Shown: positions 49,998-58,778 of the stretch, in pieces
Numbering within the stretch: the first letter of the stretch is position 1
Layout: each line of letters begins with the position of its first letter
Assembly (NCBI RefSeq): GCF_001427285.1
Contig: NZ_LMFV01000013.1
Span: 1 to 62,072, forward strand
Reading direction: 5' to 3'
From: Mesorhizobium sp. Root552
Lineage (GTDB): Bacteria > Pseudomonadota > Alphaproteobacteria > Rhizobiales > Rhizobiaceae
DNA length: 62,072 nt
Position numbers and translations under genes: made by a program
The notes under the pieces: generated by a model
What the model was told of the DNA's origin: nothing
The model's database searches: none
What the model saw: only the letters and a program-made list of their open reading frames with translations

Positions 49998-50393
49998 TTG
50001 GCCAAGGCAATTCACAGCATGATCCGGGTGCTCGACGAGGCCCGGTCGGTCGATTTCTACGGCAAGGCTTTCGGCCTTGGCGTCGCACAGCGCCTCGACT
50101 TTGAAACCTTCACCCTCATCTACCTTAGCAACGCCGAGTCCGACTTCGAAGTCGAGCTCACCGTCAACAAGGGCAGGGTCGATCCCTACGTCCTCGGCGA
50201 CGGCTACGGCCACATCGCCGTCTCGGTCGCGGACCTCGACAGCGAGCATGACCGTATCGGCGCGCTCGGCCTCAACCCCGGCAAGATCGTCGCGTTCGAC
50301 CGCGATGGCGTCCGCATCGCCCGCTTCTTCTTCATCGAGGATCCCGACGGCTACAAGATCGAGGTCCTGCAGCGGGGCGGCCGGTTCAAATAG
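49998..50393 (+). CDS. VOC-superfamily (glyoxalase-like) protein
   Basis: 131 residues from the TTG at 49998 (MAKAIHSMIRVLDEARSVDFY), with AGAGG upstream; an ATG at 49980 has none. There are two beta-alpha-beta-beta-beta modules as in glyoxalase I: FYGKAFGLGVAQR first, then GYGHIAVSVADLDSEHDRI and FIEDPDGYKIEVLQ, which hold metal-ligand-like His and Glu residues. It is probably a metal-dependent lyase, isomerase or epimerase. It precedes the TAT-exported subunit by 75 bp and may belong to the same unit as the GMC oxidoreductase, whose sugar-type product it could process (inference). Confidence 0.85.
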   Translation: MAKAIHSMIRVLDEARSVDFYGKAFGLGVAQRLDFETFTLIYLSNAESDFEVELTVNKGRVDPYVLGDGYGHIAVSVADLDSEHDRIGALGLNPGKIVAFDRDGVRIARFFFIEDPDGYKIEVLQRGGRFK

Positions 50394-50468
50394 GAGGTTT
50401 CGCCGCATTGCCGTGCGGCGCCAGCAACAGCGCTCATCGAGCGCCGATAGCAAGCAAGGGAGGAATAC

Positions 50469-50999
50469 ATGGTAACCGTATATGAAAAAGCGCCGGGGCT
50501 TTCGCGGCGCGAGCTTCTCAAGCGCGGCGGCGTCGGCGCCCTGCTTGTCATCTCCGGCAGCGCCGTCATCAGCCCCGAACATGCATGGGGCCTCGAAACC
50601 GCCGCGCTCAAGCCGGAAACGATGGCCACGCTGATCCAGATGGCCCGCGACGTCTATCCGCACGACCAGGTTCCGGACAAATATTACGCCATTGCCGTCA
50701 AGAGCCATGACGAGCTGGCCGGCAAGGATGCCGCCCACAAGGACCTCATCGAAAAGGGCATCGCCGACCTCGACGCCAAGGCCGGCAGCGGCGGCTATCG
50801 CGGCCTCGGCTGGGAAGAGGAGCGCGTCGCCGTCCTCAAGCAGATAGAAGACACGCCGTTCTTCCAGGCCATTCGCGGCGGGCTGGTCGTCGGCCTCTAC
50901 AACCAGAAAGAGGTGTGGCCGATCTTCGGCTACGAGGGCGAGTCGTACTCCAAGGGCGGCTATATCGCCCGCGGCTTCGACGACATCGAGTGGCTCTAG
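50469..50999 (+). CDS. TAT-exported small subunit of an FAD-dependent dehydrogenase (gluconate 2-dehydrogenase subunit 3 family)
   Basis: 176 residues. A twin-arginine signal (LSRRELLKRGG at 11-21, then a hydrophobic stretch to about 40) is followed by a helical domain with TLIQMARDVYPHDQVPDKYYA. This is the subunit 3 / gamma family, which in gluconate, fructose and glucose dehydrogenases carries the signal-less flavoprotein subunit through TAT as a folded complex. The flavoprotein gene follows 45 bp downstream, matching this role. It acts in the periplasm, or at the inner membrane if a cytochrome subunit joins; none is encoded nearby. Confidence 0.88.
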   Translation: MVTVYEKAPGLSRRELLKRGGVGALLVISGSAVISPEHAWGLETAALKPETMATLIQMARDVYPHDQVPDKYYAIAVKSHDELAGKDAAHKDLIEKGIADLDAKAGSGGYRGLGWEEERVAVLKQIEDTPFFQAIRGGLVVGLYNQKEVWPIFGYEGESYSKGGYIARGFDDIEWL

Positions 51000-51044
51000 C
51001 CACATCCCCCGACAGTTTCACACCGGATTTCATGGGAGGACACC

Positions 51045-52616
51045 ATGGCAGCACCTTATGATCTCAAGGACGACAGCGTCGTCGTCATCATCGGTTCGGG
51101 CGCCGGCGGCGGCACGCTCGGCAACGAACTCGCCCAGAAGGGCATCGACGTCGTCATCCTCGAAGCGGGCAGCCGCATCGAGTACGAAGACTTCATCAAC
51201 GACGAGTGGGACAGCTTCGCCCAGCTTTCCTGGGGCGATCCGCGCACCGCTTCCGGCGGCTGGCGTGTCGCCAAGGATTTTCCGGGCCTGCCGGCCTGGA
51301 TCGTCAAGGCGGTCGGCGGCACCACCACGCACTGGGCCGGCGCATCGCTGCGCTTCCAGGAGCACGAGTTCAAGACGCTTACCCACTATGGCAAGGTCGA
51401 GGGCGCCAACCTGCTCGACTGGCCGCTGACGCTGGCCGAGCTCGAGCCGTACTACGACAAGGCCGAAGACAAGATGGGCGTGACCCGCACCCACGGCATC
51501 GAGGGCCTTCCCGGCAACAACAACTTCAAGATCCTGAAAGCCGGCGCCGACAAGCTCGGCTACAAGGAATGCCACACCGGCAACATGGCGATCAATTCCG
51601 CCGACCGCGACGACCGCATGGCCTGCCAGCAGACCGGCTTCTGCTTCCAGGGCTGCAAATGGGGGGCGAAGTGGTCGACGCTCTATACCGAAATCCCGAA
51701 GGGCGAGGCGACCGGCAAGCTGGAAGTCCGTCCGAATAGCCACGTCGTCAAGATCGAGCACGACGACAGCGGCAAGGTCACCGGCGTCGTCTATGCCGAC
51801 AAGGACGGCAAGCTTCAGGAGCAGAAGGCCCGTATCGTCTGCGTTGCCGGCAATTCCATCGAAAGCCCGCGCCTTTTGCTCAACTCCGCTTCGTCCAAGT
51901 ACCCGGACGGGCTTGCCAACTCCTCCGGCCAGGTCGGCAAGAACTACATGCGCCACACCACCGGTTCGGTCTATGCCATCTTCGACAAGCCGGTTCACTT
52001 CTATCGCGGCACCACCATGGCCGGCATCGTCCGCGATGAGGCCAAGCACGACCCGTCGCGCGGCTTCGTCGGCGGCTACGAGCTTGAAACGCTGGCGCTG
52101 GGCATCCCGTTCATGGCCGCCTTCCTCAATCCCGGCGGCTGGGGCAGGGGCTTTACCACGGCTCTCGACCACTACGACCACATGGCCGGCATGTGGATCG
52201 TCGGCGAAGACATGCCGCAGGAGCAGAATGGCGTGAAGCTCCACGCGACGCTCAAGGACAAATACGGCATGCCCGCGCCGGATGTCTGGTTCACCGACCA
52301 TGCAAACGACGACGCCATGCGCAACCACGCCTTCAAGCAGGGCATGGCCATCTACGATGCGGTCGGGGCAACGCGCACCTTCCCGACGCCGCCTTACCCC
52401 TCGACCCACAATCTCGGCACCAACCGCATGAGCGAAAAGGCGTCCGATGGCGTGGTCAACAAGCATGGCCAGACCCACGACATCAAGAACCTGTTCGTGT
52501 CCGATGGCAGCCAGTTCACCACGGGCGGGGCGGAAAACCCGACCTTGACCATCGTCACGCTCGCCATCCGCCAGGCCGACTACATCGCCAAGGAGATGGC
52601 GGCAAAGACGATCTGA
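51045..52616 (+). CDS. GMC oxidoreductase, FAD-dependent dehydrogenase large subunit
   Basis: 523 residues without a signal peptide. The FAD-binding VVIIGSGAGGGTLGNELA is N-terminal, followed by VGGTTTHWAGASLRF. Cysteines C194-x5-C200-x3-C204 (CQQTGFCFQGC) lie where FAD-glucose and fructose dehydrogenases bind a 3Fe-4S cluster. The C-terminal STHNLGTNRMS contains the catalytic His, and GGAENPTLTIVTLAIRQADYIA closes the FAD site. It oxidises an alcohol or sugar of unknown identity. Export probably depends on the TAT subunit encoded just upstream. An intrinsic terminator follows. Confidence 0.9.
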   Translation: MAAPYDLKDDSVVVIIGSGAGGGTLGNELAQKGIDVVILEAGSRIEYEDFINDEWDSFAQLSWGDPRTASGGWRVAKDFPGLPAWIVKAVGGTTTHWAGASLRFQEHEFKTLTHYGKVEGANLLDWPLTLAELEPYYDKAEDKMGVTRTHGIEGLPGNNNFKILKAGADKLGYKECHTGNMAINSADRDDRMACQQTGFCFQGCKWGAKWSTLYTEIPKGEATGKLEVRPNSHVVKIEHDDSGKVTGVVYADKDGKLQEQKARIVCVAGNSIESPRLLLNSASSKYPDGLANSSGQVGKNYMRHTTGSVYAIFDKPVHFYRGTTMAGIVRDEAKHDPSRGFVGGYELETLALGIPFMAAFLNPGGWGRGFTTALDHYDHMAGMWIVGEDMPQEQNGVKLHATLKDKYGMPAPDVWFTDHANDDAMRNHAFKQGMAIYDAVGATRTFPTPPYPSTHNLGTNRMSEKASDGVVNKHGQTHDIKNLFVSDGSQFTTGGAENPTLTIVTLAIRQADYIAKEMAAKTI

Positions 52617-52640
52617 CAGTCCTCCCGGGCTTCATTTCCG

Positions 52641-52672
52641 CGCGGGGCGTTCTTTTCGCCCCGCGCTTTTTA
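52641..52672 (+). terminator. Intrinsic terminator after the GMC oxidoreductase gene
   Basis: gcgcggggcg (52641-52650) and cgccccgcgc (52658-52667) form a 10-bp stem with a T-rich loop, followed by ttttt. It ends the VOC-TAT-GMC unit and abuts the stop of the convergent hypothetical gene. Confidence 0.9.
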
Positions 52673-53080
52673 TTGGCCCTGCTTGGCCGTGATCGTGCAG
52701 GTCGAGGCGGTGAAAGCGCCGTCGGGCTGGCGCATGACGATGTCGAAGGAAGCGTCCTGAGGGCCGTCCGCCGTCGCCTGCGTCAGCGAAACGCTGTTGC
52801 CGCCCGAGGTGAAGCCGCCGAGCGGACCGAGCCATGCGATCTCGCCGTTGGAGTCCATTTCGTAGTTGTAGCCCTGCTGCGGCCAGCCATAGGAAGGCCC
52901 GCTATAGACATTGCCCTTGATGGTGATGTCGCCGAGGTTGAGAAACAGACCAAGCAGGTAGGCTTCGCAGTGATAGGCGCCGTCGGGCAGCTTGCCGTCC
53001 GCAATGCCCGCGAACGCGCCGTCTGGAGCGGCAAACGTCATCGCAAGGCCAGCAGCAAGCAATCTCAAGTTCTTCATCAT
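52670..53080 (-). CDS. Secreted protein of unknown function
   Basis: 136 residues from the ATG pair at 53080/53077. A signal peptide (MMKNLRLLAAGLAMTFAAPDGAFA) is followed by a small, probably beta-rich domain with GAYHCEAYLLGLFLNLGDITIKGNVYSG, MDSNGEIAWLGPLGGF and TASTCTITA. Two cysteines could form a disulfide. I do not recognise the family. It converges on the GMC oxidoreductase gene and ends at its terminator. The longer open frame to 53185 adds a basic segment with no export function. Confidence 0.72.
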   Translation of the reverse strand: MMKNLRLLAAGLAMTFAAPDGAFAGIADGKLPDGAYHCEAYLLGLFLNLGDITIKGNVYSGPSYGWPQQGYNYEMDSNGEIAWLGPLGGFTSGGNSVSLTQATADGPQDASFDIVMRQPDGAFTASTCTITAKQGQ

Positions 53081-53366
53081 TCTGCCCGACTTGATAGCAG
53101 CGTGGCCGGTGGATGCCAGCCACTTTCTCGTGCGTGCCACTTTCTTGCGATTGCCCGCGCAACCGTGGCGCGTTCCCGGTTGCATGTTATTCTTGCCTTG
53201 GCCTCAGTGAGTCGGCCGCTTTCCGAGTCAGTCTGAGTGGGGCAGATCGGCAGGAGAACAGGTGTCGTTTCGCACCAGCAAGTTCCGCGCAAGCAAGTGT
53301 TCCTAGCATCGGTCCAATAGTCTGGGTGTTGTTCAGTGAGTTGGGCAATCGGGCAGGGGACAACCG

Positions 53367-53546
53367 ATGGAACGTTTCGTGGAGGACTACCAGAAGCGGC
53401 GGCTGATCGACCGCTTCGATATCATGACCGCCATCAATATCCTGAAGTCGCAAGGCTATGACGACGACGACCTCATCAAGGAGATCATCCGGGTCTTCTA
53501 TGTCGATCTCGACGCGTATAACGAGGTCGTGCAAGCCGCGGCCTAG
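53367..53546 (+). CDS. Small conserved-looking hypothetical protein (59 aa)
   Basis: 59 residues, MERFVEDYQKRRLIDRFDIM onward, preceded by AGGGGA 7 nt before the ATG. It is charged and predicted helical, with a run of four Asp (YDDDDLIKEIIRVFYVDLDAYNEVV); no signal peptide or membrane helix. The helical periodicity, clean ribosome site and ordinary codon use argue it is real. I do not recognise a function. It stands alone between the secreted orphan and the repeat island. Confidence 0.6.
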   Translation: MERFVEDYQKRRLIDRFDIMTAINILKSQGYDDDDLIKEIIRVFYVDLDAYNEVVQAAA

Positions 53547-53600
53547 ACGCTGCTCAACCTTCGTCTTTTGCAGACCTGCCGGAGTACGCCATCTCCGCTT

Positions 53601-53676
53601 CGTCATCCCGGAATTCGCTTTCGTGCGGAGCAAGAAAGGAATATCCGGGATCCATTCCGTGACATCGCGGCACTAC
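53601..53676. repeat. Degenerate palindromic intergenic repeat
   Basis: gtcatcccggaat near 53602 is mirrored by atatccgggat and attccgtgac near 53640-53662, an imperfect dyad of a type scattered between rhizobial genes. It looks like a decayed copy. Nothing else is visible from 53547 to the next repeat. Confidence 0.45.
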
Positions 53677-53752
53677 TCTGGACACCAGCGCGCTTACTCT
53701 CCCCTTTTGATGAAGAGGCTCGGTCCGGTTGCCGATCGAGTGCCTCGTCAGG

Positions 53753-53909
53753 CACCCCCCTCTGACCTGCCGGCCATCTCCCCCTCAAGGGGGAGATCAC
53801 TCGATTGCCATGCTTTCATCCGGTGCTGAGGTCACAGAGGCGGCTGTAAGCTTGAAGCTGCCGATCTCCCCCCTTGAGGGGGAGATGGCCGGCAGGCCAG
53901 AGGGGGGTG
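53753..53909. repeat. Compound inverted repeat with nested palindromes (RIME/REP-like)
   Basis: Arms of about 46 bp (53753-53798 and 53863-53909) are near-perfect reverse complements, differing at one base and one extra G. Each arm itself contains the palindrome atctccccctcaagggggagat. Motifs are ccggccatctcccc and ggggagatggccgg. The 64-bp spacer shows no gene. This is the layout of Rhizobium intergenic mosaic elements; the name of the family is inference. Confidence 0.82.
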
Positions 53910-53989
53910 TTGTTCTTGTGAAGATTCTGATCGCGTAGGGGACAAATCACGCCTCCCCACAAAATCCTTCACCCCATTTATCCACCTCC

Positions 53990-54300
53990 TCGCCATCTCC
54001 CGCATACTCGCTCCCATCGCCCTTGCGGGAGACCTGGTCCGGACCGGGGATCAGGGAAGGGCGACGGTGCCGGGCTGGTCGTCGTCGGTAGGCGGCTGGG
54101 TGATGAACCCCTAAGTTCGGCCCTCGAACCGGGCGCAGTGTTGCCCGCAGTTGTCGGCCATTGAGGCTGGAGCTGCGGCATGGCCGGTGTATCGGTTGAG
54201 GGAAGCCACCGGACGGGCGGTCGCAAGGCCGCACTATCTATCTAAACGAGCGACCGAACGGCCGCCCGTCCTCCCGACCTCTCAGATGAGGTCAGTTCTT
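53990..54300. other. Structured intergenic element of unknown type
   Basis: About 310 bp with no convincing gene (frames on the minus strand are Pro/Arg-rich and lack ribosome sites). Dyads include gacgggcgg (54212-54220) with ccgcccgtc (54262-54270), ggtcgc (54219-54224) with gcgacc (54250-54255) as an alternative pairing, and gacctc (54276-54281) with gaggtc (54288-54293). It may be a dispersed repeat of the host lineage or a structured RNA. Confidence 0.4.
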
Positions 54301-54353
54301 TGACAATGGCCAGGGCCGAAAGGCAGCGTGGCGATGATGAAACGCGGCGACCT

Positions 54354-54481
54354 GCCTTCTCCCCTTGTGGGAGAAGGTGCCTGAACGAAGTGAAGGCGGA
54401 TGAGGGGTGTCGTCTGGCTGGAACACCCCTCATCCGACCTCGCTAGCGCTCGGCCACCTTCTCCCACAAGGGGAGAAGGAG
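54354..54481. repeat. Second compound inverted repeat (RIME/REP-like)
   Basis: The outer arm ccttctccccttgtggg (from 54354) pairs with cccacaaggggagaagg (ending near 54479), and the inner arm gatgaggggtgt pairs with acacccctcatc (54398-54434). Each outer arm is itself close to a palindrome (ccttctcccctt / gggagaagg). The sequence differs from the 53753 element, so it is a separate repeat family. Confidence 0.8.
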
Positions 54482-54564
54482 AGGAACTCATGCAGCATGG
54501 CGATGAATAAGCATGATCACACTCACCCTTGAACCAAACCGGAGAATGAGGCACACCGCGCTGA

Positions 54565-55437
54565 ATGACCCATCCGCTTGACCATCTTGTCCTGCCAACC
54601 GCCGATCTCGATGTTGCGCGCGCCCGGCTGACGGCCTTGGGTTTCACGGTGTCGCCGCGTGGCGTCCATCCATTCGGTACGGAAAACTGCTGCGTCTATT
54701 TCGCGGACGGCACTTTCATGGAGCCGCTCGCCGTCGCAGATGCCGAGGCTGCCGGCACCGCAATTGCCGGGGGCAACGTCTTTGTGGCGCGTGACCGCAA
54801 GTACCGTGAGAATTTCGGCCAGGAAGGCTTTTCGGCTGTCGTTTTCGGTACGTCCGATGCAGACGCCGATCATCGCCGCTACACCGAAGCCGGCGTCTCC
54901 GCCGGGACGCGGCTGGACTTTTCCCGTCCCTTTGTCGACGCCGCCGGCAAAAGCGATACGGCATTGTTTCGCCTTGCCTTTGCCTCGGCACGAGCGGTGG
55001 TCGATACCTTCCTGTTCGCCTGCGAACGGGTCAACGCGCCGAAGGTCGATCGCTCGGCCCTCCAGCTTCACGACAATGGCGTTGGTGCAATCGCCAAGGT
55101 GGTCGCGATCAGCAAAAATCCTTCCGCGCAGCTTTCAGCGCTGGAGATTGCCGCCGACGCAGAACGCGACGCATCGGTGCTGGCCGGTGAACTGGCTCTG
55201 CCGAATGCGCGGATAAGCGTCGCCACGCCGCAGGACTACCAGCGTCGTTTCGGCTTGCCGGCCGGCGAGGAAACCGGTTTGCGTTTCGCGGCGGTCGTCT
55301 TTTCCGTCGCCAGCATGGAAAAGCTGCGTACGCTTCTTGCGCAACGCGGCATCGGTCACGACATAGGCGGCAATCGCGTCCTCGTCGCTCCGGCACCGGG
55401 GCAGGGCGCGGCTTTCATTTTCGAGGAGCAGGCATGA
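54565..55437 (+). CDS. VOC-superfamily protein, Glyoxalase_3 type
   Basis: 290 residues. The start MTHPLDHLVLPTADLDVARARL is followed by LGFTVSPRGVHPFGTENCCVYF, the Glyoxalase_3-like N-terminal module, and a second module (VVAISKNPSAQLSALEIAADAE) ends near residue 285. The specific substrate is unknown; the family includes predicted lyases and metal-free relatives. It overlaps kdsA by 4 bp (ATGA), so it is translated together with the KDO-8-phosphate synthase, though a chemical link is not evident. Confidence 0.85.
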   Translation: MTHPLDHLVLPTADLDVARARLTALGFTVSPRGVHPFGTENCCVYFADGTFMEPLAVADAEAAGTAIAGGNVFVARDRKYRENFGQEGFSAVVFGTSDADADHRRYTEAGVSAGTRLDFSRPFVDAAGKSDTALFRLAFASARAVVDTFLFACERVNAPKVDRSALQLHDNGVGAIAKVVAISKNPSAQLSALEIAADAERDASVLAGELALPNARISVATPQDYQRRFGLPAGEETGLRFAAVVFSVASMEKLRTLLAQRGIGHDIGGNRVLVAPAPGQGAAFIFEEQA

Positions 55438-56267
55438 GCAAGCCCAATGCGTCGGTCAAAGTCGGCAATGTCACCTTCGACAATCGCGCGCCGCTCGCGC
55501 TCATCGCTGGCCCGTGCCAGTTCGAATCGCGCCAGCACGCCTTCGATATGGCCGGCGCGCTCAAGGAATTGACTGGCAGGCTGGGCATCGGCCTCGTTTA
55601 CAAGTCCAGCTACGACAAGGCCAACCGCACGTCGTTGACCTCGACGCGCGGCGCGGGCCTCGACGCGGCAATGCCGGCCTTCGATGACCTGCGCAAGGAA
55701 TTCGGCCTGCCGATCCTCACCGACGTCCACACCGAGGAGCAGTGCGCAATCGTTGCGCCGCATGTCGATGTGCTGCAGATCCCGGCCTTCCTCAGCCGCC
55801 AGACCGATCTTCTGGTCGCTGCCTCCCGCACCGGCAAGATCATCAATGTGAAGAAGGGGCAGTTCCTGGCGCCCTGGGACATGAAGAATGTCATCGGCAA
55901 GGTCACCGGTTCCGGCAACGCCAATGTGCTGGTCACCGAGCGCGGCGCGTCCTTCGGCTACAACACCCTTGTCTCCGATATGCGCGCGCTGCCCATCATG
56001 GCGGACATGGGGGCTCCGGTCATTTTCGACGCCACGCATTCGGTGCAGCAGCCGGGTGGGCAGGGCGCGACTTCCGGCGGCGAACGCAGGTTCGTGGCGA
56101 CGCTGGCGCGCGCCGCCGTTGCCGTCGGTGTCGCCGGTGTGTTCATCGAAACGCACGAGGACCCGGACAACTCGACCTCGTCGGACGGCCCCAACATGGT
56201 GCCCTTGAAGGATATGCCGGAGTTGCTCGAGCGCCTGATCGCACTCGACAGGGTTGCCAAGGCCTGA
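55434..56267 (+). CDS. kdsA: 3-deoxy-8-phosphooctulonate synthase (KDO-8-P synthase)
   Basis: 277 residues. It condenses phosphoenolpyruvate with arabinose-5-phosphate to make KDO-8-phosphate for lipopolysaccharide. Family blocks are LALIAGPCQFESRQHAFDMA, YKSSYDKANRTS, ILTDVHTEEQC, FLSRQTDLLVAAS, VKKGQFLAPWDMKN and VIFDATHSVQQPGG. The Cys in GPCQ and later metal-ligand His residues suggest the metal-dependent class. Start codon overlap with the upstream VOC gene implies coupling; dodecin follows 73 bp downstream. Confidence 0.96.
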   Translation: MSKPNASVKVGNVTFDNRAPLALIAGPCQFESRQHAFDMAGALKELTGRLGIGLVYKSSYDKANRTSLTSTRGAGLDAAMPAFDDLRKEFGLPILTDVHTEEQCAIVAPHVDVLQIPAFLSRQTDLLVAASRTGKIINVKKGQFLAPWDMKNVIGKVTGSGNANVLVTERGASFGYNTLVSDMRALPIMADMGAPVIFDATHSVQQPGGQGATSGGERRFVATLARAAVAVGVAGVFIETHEDPDNSTSSDGPNMVPLKDMPELLERLIALDRVAKA

Positions 56268-56340
56268 TCTGCGCCTTGTTCATGACAAGCGGCGGTTGTA
56301 CGTTTCGCGGGCAAATGATCTCTTTGACTGGGAGTTCAAA

Positions 56341-56544
56341 ATGTCCGTTGCCCGTGTAACCGAAATTTCTTCTTCATCCAAAAAAGGCTTTCAGGATGCC
56401 ATCGAAAAGGGCATCGCCCGAGCCGCCAAGACGTTGAAGAACGTCGAAGGGGCGTGGATTCAGGAGCAGAAAGTCGTTGTCGAAGACGGTGTCATCGTTG
56501 CCTACCGCGTCAACATGAAGGTGACCTTCATCCTCACCGACTGA
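56341..56544 (+). CDS. Dodecin family flavin-binding protein
   Basis: 67 residues from the ATG at 56341 (GGGAG upstream). MSVARVTEISSSSKKGFQDAIEKGIARAAKTLKNVEGAWI, then VVVEDGVIVAYRVNMKVTFILTD, is a clear dodecin, which assembles into a hollow dodecamer storing FMN or riboflavin-type flavins. The Trp in GAWI is the flavin-stacking residue. Upstream in-frame codons (from 56254) belong to another reading and have no ribosome site. A shared terminator lies about 80 bp downstream. Confidence 0.93.
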   Translation: MSVARVTEISSSSKKGFQDAIEKGIARAAKTLKNVEGAWIQEQKVVVEDGVIVAYRVNMKVTFILTD

Positions 56545-56626
56545 GGATTTATCCACCTGCCTTCCGGCGAGGCTACAATCACATCAGTCGCTGTTGCCGG
56601 CTTCCCTTCGGAAGGGGTTTACGGGC

Positions 56627-56659
56627 ATGGAAAGGCCCTCTTGGCGAGGGCCTTTCCAT
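56627..56659. terminator. Shared hairpin terminator between dodecin and the small lipoprotein gene
   Basis: atggaaaggccctc (56627-56640) pairs exactly with gagggcctttccat (56646-56659) around 5 nt. It sits between convergent genes; A/T at the stem ends but no long T-run. Confidence 0.72.
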
Positions 56660-56661
56660 CG

Positions 56662-56784
56662 TCATTGGGCTATCTGCAAGAGTACATGCGGGGGAGTATC
56701 TTGCGAGGGCTGCTGGCCCGTACATGAAGTCAGGAATGCAGCCGCAATCAGAAACAAACTCACGATACCGCTTAACTCGGACAT
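56662..56784 (-). CDS. Predicted small lipoprotein (40 aa)
   Basis: 40 residues from the ATG at 56784, with AAGGGAG 7 nt upstream. The protein begins MSELSGIVSLFLIAAAFLTS with Cys21 next: a short hydrophobic stretch and an L-T-S-C lipobox, then a polar tail TGQQPSQDTPPHVLLQIAQ. This is the layout of a minimal lipoprotein, anchored by its lipidated Cys. Its stop lies 3 bp from a terminator hairpin, completing a one-gene unit divergent from eno. It is too short for usual gene calling. I recognise no family; entericidin-like or other small lipoproteins are possible. Confidence 0.65.
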   Translation of the reverse strand: MSELSGIVSLFLIAAAFLTSCTGQQPSQDTPPHVLLQIAQ

Positions 56785-56955
56785 GGCGAAACTCCCTTAT
56801 GTTTCGCCCCGCGCGAATCGGAATTTAACCCAGAATTCCGCGCACGGCTTCCCATCGGTCGATGACTTATCGTGACCAAGTTTTTCGCGACGTGAATCGT
56901 CGCAGATGCGATTTTTGCGACCGTAGACGATTGCGTTTTGCCCCACTTTGTCTAA

Positions 56956-58272
<1,317 letters not shown>

Positions 58273-58295
58273 GATTGGGCAACATCGCATTTCGG

Positions 58296-58325
58296 AAAGG
58301 GCGGGCTGACCCGCCCTTTTTCGTT
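58296..58325 (+). terminator. eno terminator
   Basis: aaagggcggg (58296-58305) pairs with cccgcccttt (58310-58319) around ctga, followed by tttcgttt: a classical intrinsic terminator 24 bp after the stop. Confidence 0.93.
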
Positions 58326-58406
58326 TCTGGTGAGTTCTCAAACGGCGCGCCGTAACCGTCCATTAAGCACAATCGGGCGACAAGAGGCCGAAGGGGATTT
58401 CGGCCC

Positions 58407-58730
58407 ATGTGGACGCGCCAGCACAAGCAGACAAATAAAGGTCGCCTGATCATTCCGGTGCTGTGCACGGCCTTTGTCGCCTATTTCGGCTTTCACGCCT
58501 ATCACGGCGAATTCGGCATAAACTCCAAGTACAAGTTGCAGGAGCACAAGGAGCAACTGCAGGCGCAGCTTGCCTCCCTTCAGTTGGAGCGTGGCGAGCT
58601 TGAAAAACGCGTACGCCTGCTGCACGATGGCTCTCTTGAGAAAGACATGCTGGATGAGCTGGCCCGGAAGGCCCTCAACCTGTCGCAGCCTGACGAGATT
58701 ATCGTCATGCTGCCCCGGAAGGCTGATTAA
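58407..58730 (+). CDS. ftsB: FtsB/DivIC-family septum formation protein
   Basis: 107 residues: a basic N terminus, one membrane helix (about 14-33, LIIPVLCTAFVAYFGFHAYHG), and a periplasmic coiled coil (about 42-75, KLQEHKEQLQAQLASLQLERGELEKRV). The short C-terminal part has LLHDGSLEKDMLDELARKALNLSQPDEIIVM, the FtsB/DivIC hallmark. It joins the FtsQLB complex that signals septal synthesis. The location between eno and pdhA is the usual alphaproteobacterial arrangement. Confidence 0.92.
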   Translation: MWTRQHKQTNKGRLIIPVLCTAFVAYFGFHAYHGEFGINSKYKLQEHKEQLQAQLASLQLERGELEKRVRLLHDGSLEKDMLDELARKALNLSQPDEIIVMLPRKAD

Positions 58731-58778
58731 CTTACTTTCGGTTAATCAAGAGAAATTTCAATGAATATAACCGTTTAG

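Noticed and set aside
53947..54234. Minus-strand frames of 82 and 95 codons in the repeat island
   Set aside because: Pro/Arg-rich, no ribosome site, and overlapping dyads; better explained as repeat sequence.
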